Below, piece after piece: positions 24,794-36,844 of a stretch of 64,000 nt of DNA. The DNA comes from Rhododendron vialii. Its lineage: Eukaryota; Streptophyta; Magnoliopsida; Ericales; Ericaceae. The notes under the pieces are model-generated. The model was not told the origin of the DNA. It searched no databases and saw nothing but the letters and a program-made list of their open reading frames with translations. Both the position numbers and the translations under genes were made by a program. The stretch lies in contig NC_080562.1 in assembly GCF_030253575.1 (NCBI RefSeq), positions 29,157,852 through 29,221,851 of the forward strand. The letters are read 5' to 3'. The stretch's first letter is position 1. Each line of letters starts with the position of its first letter.

Positions 24794-25574
24794 TGTGTTT
24801 AAAAGCATCAAACCTCGCATGAATTTATTAAAATTGGACGGCTTGCAAGGAAGCGTCACTTTTAATTGAAAAGAAATTCTGATCGTTGATAATTGAGCTA
24901 TTGAATATGATGTTGTGATTGAATTGCTTAAAGAGAAGCAATTAAAGTTAAGGGATGAAATTCCTTTAAAGATAAAGGAAACCGAGGTTATCGGTATCAT
25001 AACATCTGAACATTGAGTTTGGCCATTATGAGGAGTATTGCCGAGTATTCCAGGGTCTTGATATCATTACCTAAATCTTGGGCTAGCTATCCAATCATTG
25101 CCGGTGTTCAGTTCATGAAAGATGTTGAAAAGAGATATGTCTGTTCTCATCCCCATTCTTTTGTAAAGTGGAAAGAAAATGCATAAAATGACTTTGCATG
25201 CTAAATTGTGGAAACTTAGTATATCGTAATTCTCACTGAATTCGTTTTGTGTTTATGAAACCCTTTCAGGGCAAGTTCGTGATGATCGGATAAAAAGAAT
25301 TGAAAGAGTTGTACTGTTTTTATTTGAAGATGTATAAGAGAATTTTTAGACCGTATACGAAATAATTGTATTATTTAGAGATTTTAGGGCCAACCTTCAT
25401 TTGCATATTTTTTTTTGGTAAAGCAACGACAGAAATTACACGATGTTTTTAGGCCTCTGGTGTTTTCTTTTCACTTGCCGATCAAGATTCCGGGTTGGGT
25501 CGTGACACACTAACACAATAGATAGTACGTACTCCCATTGGAGCACTAAACAAACTCAGATATTCACTACTCAT

Positions 25575-25890
25575 AACTAATTAATGGTGGACCTTTGGCC
25601 TTGGCTCATAATCTTTCCCCTTGGGTTGGAATCCTGAGGGTGAGATTGTGAGTTCGAGTTGATATATGGAACAACAGTAGCCCCTCGTAGTAATCTAACT
25701 TACTAACGAACTGAAGTCCTATCGTGTGGTATAAAAACAAACAAACTAATTAATGGTATTAATTAAGCTTGTCAAGTTGGTTGTCTCATTTCTCTTTCCA
25801 GTGGTGACCTAAGTTCGAGTCCCACGGGACGCAAGTTTGGGGTTCAAGCCAATAGATAGACTCTGAACCCCCCATTTGACTAACATATTA
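25575..25890 (+). mobile_element. Possible tRNA-derived SINE sequence
   Basis: Two stretches contain B-box-like words: GTGAGTTCGAGTTG near 25,650 and AAGTTCGAGTCCCACGGG near 25,812, each with GTGGT-like or TTGG-like words 30-50 bases upstream that could be A boxes. A counterpart exists at 59,525-59,845. Poly(A) or poly(T) ends and target duplications are not clear, so this is tentative. Confidence 0.3.
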
Positions 25891-26799
25891 ACACCCTCTA
25901 ACATGTATATTATATGACCAAAAAAAAAACATTTTAAAACACCTATTGGAGATGCTCAGGGTACCATTATCACTTAAGTAGGCAACACCACGACTTGGAG
26001 TTGAATTCCAGGGCCCTACATTATAGTGGTAAGCGTGGTTAAAAAACAAAAGAAAAAAGTTCATCAACGAAAGCTTTGCCCTCAATAATTGCACCGTGTT
26101 TTGTCCCATAGGAAGACTTGACTTATGCCATACTATTGGTATTCGTCCTCTTCCAGTCTTCCTACCTCTCGGGCCCTCGGCCCTGTAATTTCCTCCAAAA
26201 CTTCTCCATATCTCCCCTTATCCTATGTCCACCAAAAACTAATCTGTTCATTCACCGGCTGTCCTAATGAGATGCAAGTAGGGACCCGGACTCCTGCACA
26301 ACTCCAAATATTCTCGCGTAATAATTCTATGGGATTGACACCTACAAGTCATTTGAGTGGAAATTCTTAATTTTTTTACATGTGTGGGGTGAAAATCCCA
26401 ATTTGTTTTATTTGTTATCAATCATTTTTCAGGTTGAGTGTATAAAATTAAACCATGGCTACGCACATACACAATATCGTTTTCTATTCGGATCTTACAA
26501 GTAGCAATATATACGTATAAAATATTTATTGTATTACATTATGAATATGAAAATAATGTGATTCTCAGGCCACTGCGGCATCAAATGGTCGGTCCGTGTT
26601 TACTAATTCGTGGAGGGAATTACAGCTACCTTTCAATTGATTTATCCTTGAATGCACATAGTTTGCCTCCCCACTTGCACTACAGTTGGATTCTTGCTCC
26701 AATTTACTAATCCCAGATTTTTTTGCTGGTACTAATTCCAGACTTATTATTATGCCTTTCTCCAGTTATAATGGATGCTGAGAGCTTAGTTCCAACTAG

Positions 26800-27110
26800 G
26801 CCAGTCAATTGGCCGGGTCCGATCCGGACCTGACAAATCCGAATCCGATCCGAAAATCTGAATCTGATCCGAAAACTTTTTTACTTCAAAAAAATACAAA
26901 TTTTAAAAATTTAAAAATTAAAAAACTTCTTAAAAAAAAATTTCAAAATAAAAAATTTGCAGTTTTATTAAAAATTTAAAAATAAAGTTCGGATCGGATT
27001 GATAACGGATTTAATCCGATCCAATCCGTATTTGGATTATCGGATTATTAAATCGACGTTATCGGATTCGGATCGAATTTTTCGGATCGGATCCGGTCCA
27101 TTGACATGAG
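26800..27110. mobile_element. Foldback/MITE rich in GGATCCGGAT words
   Basis: Imperfect terminal inverted repeats: left GTCAATTGGCCGGGTCCGAT, right ATCGGATCCGGTCCATTGAC. The centre is A/T only and the ends are dense in ATCCGAATCCGATCC words. Its duplicate is at about 60,745-61,140. It is probably a hAT-type non-autonomous element. The target duplication is not certain. Confidence 0.6.
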
Positions 27111-27458
27111 CTAGGGACCCACATTTATATGAGAGGGATGTGGTTGAGGTATGACAAATTGATATGTCCCTAGCATCTCCCTTTTACCAATGGCTCCTAT
27201 AAAGGAATAATTTCTTAAGGAATTTTACCAATTGGAAGTCGTATATTACCTTTTTAATTCTATGGGGCTCTCGATCGAGATCTGGTTACCTCGCCTGAGC
27301 CTCTAGTTTGGATGGATGGGTTCTGCCCTAGCCCTTCGCCTGAGCCTCCTAGTTAGCGACTAGGTTTGCCTAGCCTGCACAGTGAAACACGACTAACAAA
27401 CCACACCGGAGGAACTCCGGAATGGTCCTCCGGCATGAGAGTGAGATAGTGCGGAGCA

Positions 27459-27917
27459 GCTTTCCTCCTCCGCCTTTTCATCCTGTAATGGCATGAAAAA
27501 AAATGCTTAAGACAGTGTATCACGCCTCTCGATTGTGTTTTAGGCCAGCTTTTCTTTCACTCTTTTCCTCAATATGTCGATATCAGTCTATGCTCTCAAT
27601 TTTAGATCACTCAACCAATAGTTTCATGAGAATATACTATATATACCGGCGGTGTAAATATTTGTTTCTTCCAAATCAATTACATTGCCCACGTTGTCAA
27701 AGCAACAGTCTCAATTAATAGAACATGGCGACATGGCGCAACGTAATTGATTTAGAGAAAATGAATGTTTACACCGGTGGTGTAAATAATTTAATATCTA
27801 GTTTTATATGCGTGTTCTGTCTTTTTCTTTCTACAGTAATTTGATTTATGCTGTTAGATTTAACCGATTGAAACCACAGTTTTTGTGCTACTGTTCTAAC
27901 ACCTTCTCCATCACCAG
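27459..27917. other. Upstream region of the LRR kinase pseudogene
   Basis: No gene. Contains a repeated phrase GGTGTAAATA at about 27,651 and 27,779, where (T)ACACCG(G)CGGTGTAAATA-like dyads occur. No convincing TATA box was fixed for the downstream gene. Confidence 0.4.
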
Positions 27918-30900
27918 ATGGGTCTGCTATTTTCATGGTCATTATTCCTTACACTCTTGCTTTCGGCTTCAGTTGCCGAGACTGTTCATGGCGGGAACGA
28001 GACTGACCGACTAGCCCTGCTCTTGTTCAAGGCCCAAATCACGGGCGATCCTTTTGGAACTTTTGACTCGTGGAATGAATCCATCCACTTCTGCCAATGG
28101 GTTGGCGTAACATGTGGCCGCCGTCACCGCACGAGGGTCATTGGGTTGAACTTGGATCATCAAAAATTGGAGGGACCCATATCGCCTCACATTGGAAACC
28201 TGAGCTTTCTTAAGGAACTATCGCTGAGTAACGACAGCTTCAGCCATGAAACCCCTCCACAACTTGGCCGTTTGAAAAGGCTACAACTGCTAGAGATGAC
28301 TAACAATTCATTTACCGGTGAAATTCCCGCCAACATATCTTTTTGCTCTAACCTCATTACTCTTACCCTTGGTGGAAATATATTATTGGGGAAAATCCCC
28401 GTGGAGCTTGATTCCCTCTCTAAGCTACAGGTGCTGGAATTTGCAAGTAACCATCTCACTGGAGGAATTCCTTCATCGTTAGGTAATCTATCGTCTCTGA
28501 GATGCTTCTCGGTGCAAGTTAATAGTATTGGTGGGAGTATTCCTCATGCACTGGGAAAATTGAAAAAGCTAGAAGTTCTTGCACTTGGACATTATATTTT
28601 GGTTGGTACCATTCCTTTCTCTATCTTTAATGTCTCTTCTCTCACACAATTTAATGTGGGGTCTAACCAACTTCAAGGTATGCTTCCCTCAGAACTCGGA
28701 AATACTCTTCCTAATCTTCGATTCATTGAAGTTAGCTTGAACTTATACACTGGATCAATTCCCATTTGCATATCAAATGCCACCAAACTATACCACATTG
28801 GTTTCGCAGGTAACAAGTTTACCGGAAAAGTGCCTTATTTGGAGAAGTTGAAAAATCTTGGGCGGTTAATCTTGGCTGAAAATCATTTCGGATATGGGGA
28901 AGCTGATGACTTGAGTTTTCCCAATTCTTTAACCAATGCTACGCATTTCACCCATCTATTTCTGACCACAAACAATTTCGGAGGGTTATTACCCAACACG
29001 ATCAGCAATTTCTCAACTAATATGGTCACTTTGCACATAGATAACAATAAAATAGTTGGGAGCATCCCAACTAGACTAGCGAATCTGGTCAATTTACAAA
29101 TTCTTTGTCTATCTGTCAACCGTTTGACAGGTCAAGTTCCTTCTGATATTGGTAAGCTTCAAAATTTAGAGTTTTTGGGTCTCTTCGGTAACAAATTCTA
29201 CGGGAACATCCCGTCGTCCATCGGAAATTTAACTCGATTAACAAAACTTCTACTGTATGAAAACAATCTTCATGGAAGCATCCCTTCAAGTGTGGGCAAA
29301 TGCCAAATGTTGGTGCACCTAAGACTTCATCAAAACAATCTTATCGGTACCGTACCTAGAGAAGTTATGAGTCTCTCATCACTAGTCCATTTGCACATTT
29401 CTCGAAACAATTTGACTGGTTCTCTTCCAATGGAAATTGGAATTTTAAAAAATCTCGAGGAACTATATGTTTCTGAGAACATGTTATCTAGTGAAATTCC
29501 AAGCAGTCTTGGTAGCTGCATAAAATTGAGATTGCTATACATGGAGGGTAACAAATTCTCGGGTGCGCTTCCTTCATCTTTAAGTAACTTGAGAGGTATG
29601 GAGGAAATAGATATTTCTCACAGCAATTTCTCAGGACAAATCCCAACTATTTCGAGGACTTTCACTTCTTGCACAAATTGAATCTGTCATTCAATGATTT
29701 TGAAGGAGTGGTACCACAAAGAGGCATCTATGGAAATGTGACTGCAATTTCTGTCAAGCGAAATAATAAGCTCTGTGGAGGTATAGTTGAATTGGAGCTA
29801 CAAAGTTGCAACTCCAAAGGGTTTACAAAGAAAAGATCTTCTCGTACCATGATTTTAATAATCTCGATAGCTTGTGGGCTCCTAGGACTATGTCTAATGT
29901 TGTGTTTCCTTTATCGCTGCTCGTTTAGAAAGAAAACAAATGTATCTTCTTTCAGGTTATTAGGGAACTCGTTTCTGGAATTGTCGTACCGAAGTCTACT
30001 TAAAGCTACTGATGGGTTCTCTCCAGCCAATTTGATTGGCGTCGGTGGCTTTGGGTCAGTGTATAGAGGAACTATTGATCATGGAGAAAAAGTTGTTGCA
30101 ATTAAGGTACTAAATCTTCAAGCCGCTGGAGCTTCCAAGAGTTTCATAGCCGAGTGTAAAGCCTTGAAGAATATCAAACACCGAAATCTTGTTAAGGTGC
30201 TCACAGCATGTTCAAGTGTTGATTATCAAGGCAATGATTTCAAAGCTCTCGTATATGAATTCATGGTCAATGGAAGCCTCGAGGAGTGGTTGCATCCAAA
30301 TGAGAATGGACATGGGGTGCGTAATGAGTCAAGAAGTTTAAATCTTTTTCAGAGGTTAAACATTGCAATTGATGTTGCTTCTGCACTTGATTATCTCCAC
30401 CATCATATCTCATAACCAATTCTTCACTGTGATTTGAAGCCCAACAATGTTCTTCTAAATGAAGAAATGACTGCACATGTAGCTGATTTTGGGCTAGCAA
30501 GATTCTTTCGAGATACTACATGTACTTCGTCTGTGAATCAATCAAGTTCCATTGGCATAAAGGGGTCTATTGGTTATGCTGCTCCAGGTAAATGTACTTC
30601 TTAGCACTTTTTGGCTTTCCTTTACTTCCCAAAATCTAAACGGTATTCACATATTCAGAATTCTTCGAAATCGTAATTGCATTTTTTCACCCCGTAAATT
30701 GTAGAGTATGGCATGGGAAATGAAGTGTCAACATCCGGTGATGTGTATAGTTATGGAATCCTTGTATTGGAGATGTTTACAGCCAAGAGACCTACTGATA
30801 TCATGTTTATTGATGGTATGTCTCTCCACAACTTTGCTAAGATAACTCTCCCTGAACAAGTGGAGACCATTCTTGATCCAACACTGCTTCAACAAAGAGA

Positions 30901-31095
30901 ACAAGGGCAGCAAGCTCAAGCATCAACAATGGTCGTAGCCAAAGTTTTGCTGGAAGTCACAAGGTTCGGGAGATCTTGATTTCAATACTTAATGTTGGGA
31001 CTGCCTGCTCAGAAGAACTTCCTAGAGATCGACCGGCGATGCATGACGTTCTTACTCGGTTGCATGCATCCAAGAAGACTCTTCTTGGAGATTGA
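27918..31095 (+). pseudogene. LRR receptor-like kinase (LRR-XII, non-RD), disrupted
   Basis: Starts at ATG 27,918 with a signal peptide (MGLLFSWSLFLTLLLSASVA), then the LRRNT cap (LALLLFKAQITGDPFG; WNESIHFCQWVGVTC) and about twenty LRRs of LxxLxxLxLxxNxLxGxIP form to about 29,640. After a Cys-pair cap (LCGG...LQSC) come a membrane helix (about 29,850-29,925) and a Ser/Thr kinase: P loop GVGGFGSVYRG, VAIKVL lysine, HCDLKPNN loop (about 30,426; HCD, so non-RD), DFG (30,484). Intron 30,588-30,704 splits GYAAP/EYG, as in FLS2/EFR/Xa21-type genes. Such proteins are plasma-membrane immune receptors. Three lesions break it: a 1-base frameshift near 29,648, an in-frame TAA at 30,413-30,415 just before the catalytic loop, and a frameshift near 30,965. 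The intended C-terminus ends HASKKTLLGD at 31,095. It is probably a young pseudogene; sequencing error at all three sites is unlikely but not excluded. Confidence 0.88.
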
Positions 31096-31468
31096 AAATG
31101 GATCAGGGTTAAAGTGTGACCGTGACTAGCTAGGTATGAACCCTACTTCACGTTTTCAATTGTCTCAATGCCTACATTTCTTACTAAGCCAGCAATATTT
31201 AGTTTGGTTAAACTCTGTACGAAACCAGCAATCTTTAGTTTCCTGTGTGTTTGTACCATATTTCATCGCCTGTCGATGATCGATCGAAAAGTGGCAATTA
31301 TGAGAGTGTTTTCTATTTTATTATTATTACTATTGGTATTTGTATTTTAATAACATGTGCAAGACACGTGGCGTATCTCTATTTACTTGGAGGTTGACAA
31401 GACACATGACATTGCCCTACACACTTGGAGGTTGAAAAGAACACTTGGCATGTTCTTACACACTTTGT
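31096..31468. other. 3' flank of the LRR kinase pseudogene
   Basis: Contains a small duplication around ACTAAGCCAGCAAT / ACGAAACCAGCAAT with TTTAGTTT (31,181-31,242), likely 3' UTR. From about 31,350 the text changes to short repeats of ACACTTGGAGGTTGA that belong with the LTR-like sequence following. Confidence 0.4.
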
Positions 31469-31980
31469 TGTTAGTGGGTAGTTATTTGGACAAGTGGAAG
31501 CAAAGTAGAATGAAGAAATTGGGAAGTTATTTCCTACGAAACTTTGTTTTTCTATAAATAGCCTTTTTAGGCATCATTGCAAGGACACACAAACAACGCC
31601 AACAGGCCTTTATCTTTTCTTTTCTAAGAGTAGTTATAACTTGTAATTGTTCACTCGATTATCTTAATCGATTGTTCTTCTACTTTGGAGATTAATAAAG
31701 TCCATTTTATTATTCTTCTTCTACAATCCATCCACTTCATTGTTTGTTTCCAAAGAAGTCCTAAAAACGGTAAGGAACCTGTTTCGGCTCCAAGATGGCT
31801 CAAGGACTGAGCGAGCGTGCCAGGACTTGTCGCGTCCAACGTAAAGGACTGAGTGCCCCTTTTTCTGACTTCGAATCCATGAGGGCGATAATGCTGCAAC
31901 CTAAGGGCTGGATTGCAGTGAAGGTCCGTGGTTTTGCCTCTAAGAGCGAGGACTTAATAATTTCCTAACTGTGTAGGAAA
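31469..31980 (+). mobile_element. LTR-like fragment, plus orientation
   Basis: Begins TGTTAGTGGGTAGTTATTTG. A TATA box (CTATAAATAGCC, about 31,551) is followed by a leader and AATAAAGTCC (31,694), which resembles an R-region polyadenylation signal. This promoter-plus-poly(A) layout is that of a Copia-type LTR or TRIM. No right terminus, primer-binding site or coding region was identified. Confidence 0.4.
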
Positions 31981-32454
31981 AAAAGTAACAACGTAAGAAT
32001 AACTTTATTATATCATAATAATAAAGTTGGAGATACAAGAGAGATAGGAATAACTTTGTTATGTCGTAATAACAAAATTGGGCTACAAGAGAGATAGAAA
32101 TAAGAGAGAAATGAGATAATTGCTTTGCTAGGAAGGCTTTGGTTTTAAGCGTTGAACTTGATTGGTATGGGAACCCTTTTTTCTTCTTGACTTCTAGTAT
32201 TTATAGGCCAAGGGTCTTCGATTCTACATGCAAACGGATTTGTTGGCTTCTCCTCTTGACGCCATGTGTCCTTTGTAACTTCCAATTCATGGGATCATGG
32301 GATAATGTGTAGTTATTGAAAGTTATAAAAAATTGTAGGCAAATATTGCACCGGTCCAGATCTGAGCCAAGTTTCCTGCCTTCATCACGAGCTGACAAGT
32401 GTCAGAAATAGGCCTCAAATATTGCCAAGTGTCTCAAGTAACTACCCACCAACA
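31981..32454 (-). mobile_element. LTR-like fragment, minus orientation
   Basis: Read on the minus strand from 32,454 it begins TGTTGGTGGGTAGTTACTTG, nearly the same start as the plus-strand fragment at 31,469. It has a TATA (CTATAAATACTAG near 32,205) and then a leader with alternating TTGTTATTACGACATAAC-like dyads (31,995-32,085). The two fragments point toward each other. Confidence 0.4.
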
Positions 32455-34606
32455 TATTTAGTGGGATCATGGGTGGTTATTTAGGAGTAAACAATATTTA
32501 CCCACAGGCTAATTTGTAATCATGGGTAGTTAATGAGATAATGGGCCTATTTCTCCTCCTTTTCCTATTTCCGTGGGCTATCAAAACTGCTAACCATTTG
32601 ACTTGGTCAAATGGCTCTTTGTAAGACAGCAAGCATTCACCCACCTTCCACATTACATGGGAATTCCAGATAGTGGGCCATTTAATTAAATTAAATGGCT
32701 TTTTAATATGTTTAACCCACAAAATCACATAACAGACCTACGAAAGTCATGGGCCATTTAATTCTTTCTTGCAAATAGGCCCAACAACTCTTAAGCTCGC
32801 ACCCGAATCAAACTAAAATTAATTGGGCCCATTCAGTCTTGCCTTGACCCATTAAATTTGGTTTCAACAAACATATTTCTTGGCCTGATTTAATTGAACT
32901 TCAATTAAATGGCCGCTCAACGCTAGTCTAGGACTGGGTGTCAAAAACGGGTGTAAACAGAACCAAACTTCATTTTTCACATCCACATTCCGGCAAATCA
33001 CAATACAGTTTTTCCGTCGATTTCCCGTCGATTGGATAGAAACCAGAAAATTAGGTAACACTGTGCTCTGATGCAGATAACTTATAAGGCCTTAGAGCAG
33101 TCCTCCTTTACCTTGGTTAGCCCATCTCCAAACATTAAAATTTTGAAGTTTGACCTATTCACAAAAACAAAACAAACAAAACAAAAAAGAAAGAACATTT
33201 TGCAGTTTGCAAAACTCAGCGATGCTCCCAGTCCAGCACGAGCATTTCATTTTGATCTGTAACTGATTTTTTCTTTCGTTTTTGTTCTATTGTGTGTTCA
33301 TTCTAAGATTCTTTAGGGAAGGAGTCTATTTATGGCTTGCAGCAATCAATTAGCCATTTAAAAGTAAAACACTATTTTATTAGCAACCTTAAGGAAAAAC
33401 TAAATCAGCTATATTCATGTTACGATTTACCTTCAAAACATTTTGAAAATACCAGAGAATCATTATTTTATCCAACCAAAATTTCCAAATTCCTATTCAA
33501 TATACTGGAATCTTATATTTCACAAGTTTAAGTTTGGGCACGTGATTTGTTTTGCTCTATCTTTCGATTCTTGGAATTGAAGTTTTTAGCTCTGCATCTT
33601 CTTACCTATGTGTTAAAGTAGATAATTATCTAAGTGCATCGCACTGTCCTCAATAATTCTAATAATTTTTGTTTTTCTAATCGTAGGTAATCGCGGTGCG
33701 CGCGATTGGCCGTAAAATATCTTTACGTTACAAGTGATGTTGTATAATTGCTTTGGCTGCTTCTTATGGATACTGTCCTATTTATTTTCCCTTTCTTTTA
33801 CTTTTTTTTTTTTTTTGTGTGTGTGTGTGAAATATGCATCTTATCTCCCATAAATGTCCTTTATGTTTGTTAAATAAAAAGTCCTTTCAGAAGGCGATGA
33901 CTTGCAATGACAATTCTCTCTTGTACTTCATATATAGATACCATAGTTCCAATAGAACGGTTAAACGGGCCGGTCTATGCAAATGCTTTCCAACAGTGTG
34001 ACAGAAAACAATGTTCCAAATTCATAGCTCCGTGTGAGAGTAGTGCATACATTTTGAACACATAAAACAAAACTTATCCAATTTGTACAAGTTCATGGGT
34101 GCAATAAGAATCATTTCTACAAATAATTCTTTTAGCTAGATCGACCTCAGATTTGTGAAACTCCAGAAAATGTATACCTTTTCATACACAAAATATGAGA
34201 ATTACTACAGATACCTTTTCGTACACAAAATGTGCCCCATATGTAACCCAATTTGCCCCAGGTAGTTCAAAAGCTTCTTAATAAATTTGACAGGGAAGAG
34301 CAATGTATTGTTTTTGTGCAAAAGAACTTATACTAGCACAATCAGTGAGAAATTAGTACTATAAAAAAATAAAAAAATAAAAAAACCAGCAATGCCAATT
34401 AAAGAAAGAATCAAAACAAGCATCGATCGCAACCTCTTTGTGCAACTCTCGCTCCATGACAAAATCCACAAATTGATTTTCAATCTGATTGCCCTGTTAG
34501 CCCTAATTTCAAAAAATAACATAAATCAGAAAATTCTTTGGTCAAAACTGATTCAACACAATAAAATACAACACATATATATACAAAAACAAAAACAAAA
34601 ACCTAG
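32455..34606. other. No recognisable gene
   Basis: AT-rich, with repeated ATGGGTAG / GGGCCATTTAATT words at 32,470-32,890 that may be LTR debris from the neighbouring fragments. A (GT)n tract lies near 33,816-33,830 after a T run. The T/A-rich part from 33,300 to 34,600 shows no family match. Short open frames here look random. Confidence 0.4.
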
Positions 34607-34759
34607 AACATAGCCTAATCAGTTTAGAAGAGCAACATTTGGGTTTTTTGATTTTGTCACATTTAGAAATGCAGCTTGGAAAATTCTATGGCTCAAAACA
34701 GATGAACTGAAACGAACTCCGTTGATTATCTAATTGAATACACAATTAGCAGTAAATAA

Positions 34760-34806
<47 letters not shown>

Positions 34807-35254
34807 AGCAGAATCAAATTTTCAAATAAACAAAAACCCTAAACAAAAAACCAGATTTTCGAAAACAAAAAAACCCTAAAAATTGGGGGTTGAACAGATT
34901 GACCGAAAAAGAGAGAAAGAGAGAAAGAGATACCTCCATGAAGGTAGAGTCTTCGTCGTCCTTGTTCGTCGTGGGTGTGGGTCTTCGTCGTTCCAAACAA
35001 AATCCTAGGAAAGTCCAGTTCCAAAGAGATAGAGAGAGTAAGCGAGAGAGAAAGAGCTCGCAAGACGGCGATAGCGAGATAAGGGCCGTCATTCACCGGA
35101 TCTGAAGAAGAACAAGGACCGTCGTTCGTCGTCTGTCTTCGGCGTCTTCTCTCTCTCTCTTCTCTCTCTGTTTGTTCGTCGTTCAAAATGAGGCGTGAAT
35201 CAGATTTTGGGGGGTTCTAACCCGTGTTTGGGAACCCAGGAAGGATATTACCCG
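34607..35254 (-). repeat. 648-bp tandem duplication, unit 1 (promoter/leader-like)
   Basis: Starts near CATAGCCTAATCAGTTTAGA and repeats at 35,255. On the minus strand the order is a CT-rich segment, a purine/pyrimidine-rich leader with a possible GT donor (CATGGAGGTATC near 34,938), then an intron-like stretch with a (CT)n run (the (GA)n at 34,763-34,802) and TAGGGTTTTT words. This resembles a plant promoter and untranslated first exon, but no downstream coding exon was recognised. Confidence 0.75.
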
Positions 35255-35407
35255 AACATAGCCTAATCAGTTTAGAAGAGCAACATTTGGGTTTTTTGAT
35301 TTTGTCACATTTAGGAATGCAGCTTGGAAAATTCTATGGCTCAAAACAGATGAACTGAAACGAACTCCGTTGATTATCCAATTGAATACACAATTAGCAG
35401 TAAATAA

Positions 35408-35456
<49 letters not shown>

Positions 35457-35890
35457 AGCAGAATCAAATTTTCAAATAAACAAAAACCCTAAACAAAAAA
35501 CCAGATTTTTGAAAACAAAAAAACCCTAAAAATTGGGGGTTGAACAGATTGACCGAGAAAGAGAGAAAGAGAAAGAGATACCTTAACAAAGTAGAGTCTT
35601 CGTCGTCCTTGTTCGTCGTGGGTGTGGGTCTTCGTCGTTCCAAACAAAACCCTAGGAAAGACCAGTTTTAAAGAGATAGAGAGAGTAAGCGAGAGAGAGA
35701 GCTCGCAAGACGGCGAGAGCGAGATAAGGGCCGTCGTTCACCGGATCTGAAGAAGAACAAGGGCCGTCGTTCGTCGTCTGTCTTCGGCGTCTTCTCTCTC
35801 TGTTCGTTCGTCGTTCAAAATGAGGCGTGAATCAGATTTTGGGGGGTTCTAACCCGTGTGTGGGGACCCGGGAAGGATATTACCCGACCG
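35255..35890 (-). repeat. 648-bp tandem duplication, unit 2
   Basis: Nearly identical to unit 1 and in the same orientation. It has its own (GA)n run at 35,411-35,452 and both end at GGAAGGATATTACCCGA. It differs by small indels, for example in the leader (the CATGAAGG of unit 1 is TAACAAAG here). Few substitutions imply a recent duplication. Confidence 0.8.
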
Positions 35891-36844
35891 ATATCATTTT
35901 AAACCCGCGAATTGCTCTTTCAAAATCTAAGCCGTTTACAGCCAGCGTCCGCATTTTGGGAAGAAAAGGGCGTCCTCATTAGATGGTTAGGTTGTGTATA
36001 TATATAACTAGTAAATGCACACGTGAGATATCGCATGTAAGCAATTTCTAGTAATGTGTTTCTACGATCTAACAAATCTAAATAATGACCTCTAAATCAA
36101 AGAATTGATTGCAGTAACCTCTCGTATGACCTCTGTTTTCAAGCGAGCAGCATGACCAAATAGAGCATTGAACTACTCCTTGATATGTCCTCAAACTGTA
36201 TTCTGCTCCAAAATACAAATTCTTCAAGTCCTAGTGACTCATAAATCTTTCAGCGTCCTCTTCAACATCACAAGGTCCATTTTCTAACACTGTCAAAGTG
36301 TGCCTCTACTCCACTAATACTAACAGATATGAGCATGTAACATTTACATATACCTGGCAACACCACCTAGGTAATTAATTGGGCTTCCTATGCCTTCAAG
36401 ATCAACCACCAGAGGTACTTCGCAATCAAATTAATGCAATCCGTGGACAATTCGTTGGGCATACTTGGAAGAAACTACTTTACATATATCCTTGAAACAT
36501 CTTTATTCATGTCTTCCTTCTTTCTGATGTCAATGAATCTGTTACTAGACTATTTTAAGAAACTGAAATTTTGCTGCAAAAGTGAATGATAACTCTTAGA
36601 TCATGATCCATCGTAGTGAAATTAATCATTTTTTTACCGAGCACGTCGAACAACAGTTTGTAATTTCTGGGCCTACTCCTAAGCTGGACGTACAAGAGAA
36701 GGGCCGCAAGCTAACTGGCATTTGGCTCGGGCATGCACAATTCTGTATGTGTTATCTACTTCATTTATGGTTTAGAGTGATGTCTCCTAGCCTGAAATGA
36801 AGGATGTGAAGAGGGTTCCTCTTTGTTATATATGCCTCATGACG
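35891..36844. other. No recognisable gene
   Basis: Spacer with no family match. A word ACTAGTAAATGCACACGTG at about 36,008 resembles a degraded minus-strand Helitron 3' end, but the hairpin is not convincing. Confidence 0.35.

Larger units (their letters stand above)
23045..25507 (+). mobile_element. Solo LTR, TGTGACAACCCG family
   Basis: Starts TGTGACAACCCG and ends GGGTCGTGACA, flanked by a perfect 5-base duplication CACTA (23,040-23,044 and 25,508-25,512). The duplicated segment at 59,400-59,460 is uninterrupted at this point and gives the empty site. A plus-strand TATA (CTATAAAATACC near 23,348) followed by a pyrimidine-rich leader gives its orientation. No gag-pol is present. A Helitron (23,601-24,793) sits inside. 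Confidence 0.9.
20591..27458. repeat. Segmental duplication, left copy
   Basis: Aligns in order with 56,599-61,497. Both start at TTGGATTAGA and end at GGAGCA, beyond which flanks differ. The left copy is longer because a solo LTR (23,045-25,507) splits it; without it the copies are about 4.4 and 4.5 kb. Contents: SAG12-like scrap near 22,380, MITE (22,403-22,619), two GAATTCCAGGGCCC blocks (21,476 and 26,004), SINE-like sequence (25,575-25,890) and a GGATCC-type foldback (26,800-27,110). The left copy lacks roughly 100 bases present in the right near 56,965-57,055. No intact gene. Confidence 0.85.

Noticed and set aside
27918..29681. Functional LRR-only receptor-like protein
   Set aside because: The kinase, membrane helix and intron follow directly in another frame, so truncation by a frameshift is the simpler reading.
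34839..35186. Minus-strand 115-codon frame with Arg/Glu repeats
   Set aside because: Driven by GA/CT-rich leader sequence in a duplicated promoter-like unit; the second copy does not keep it open.
36008..36040. Minus-strand Helitron 3' end
   Set aside because: ACTAGT and a CACGTG word are present, but no hairpin of adequate length and no matching 5' TC end were found.
36603..36800. 65-codon open frame
   Set aside because: No family resemblance and no conservation in the sister blocks.
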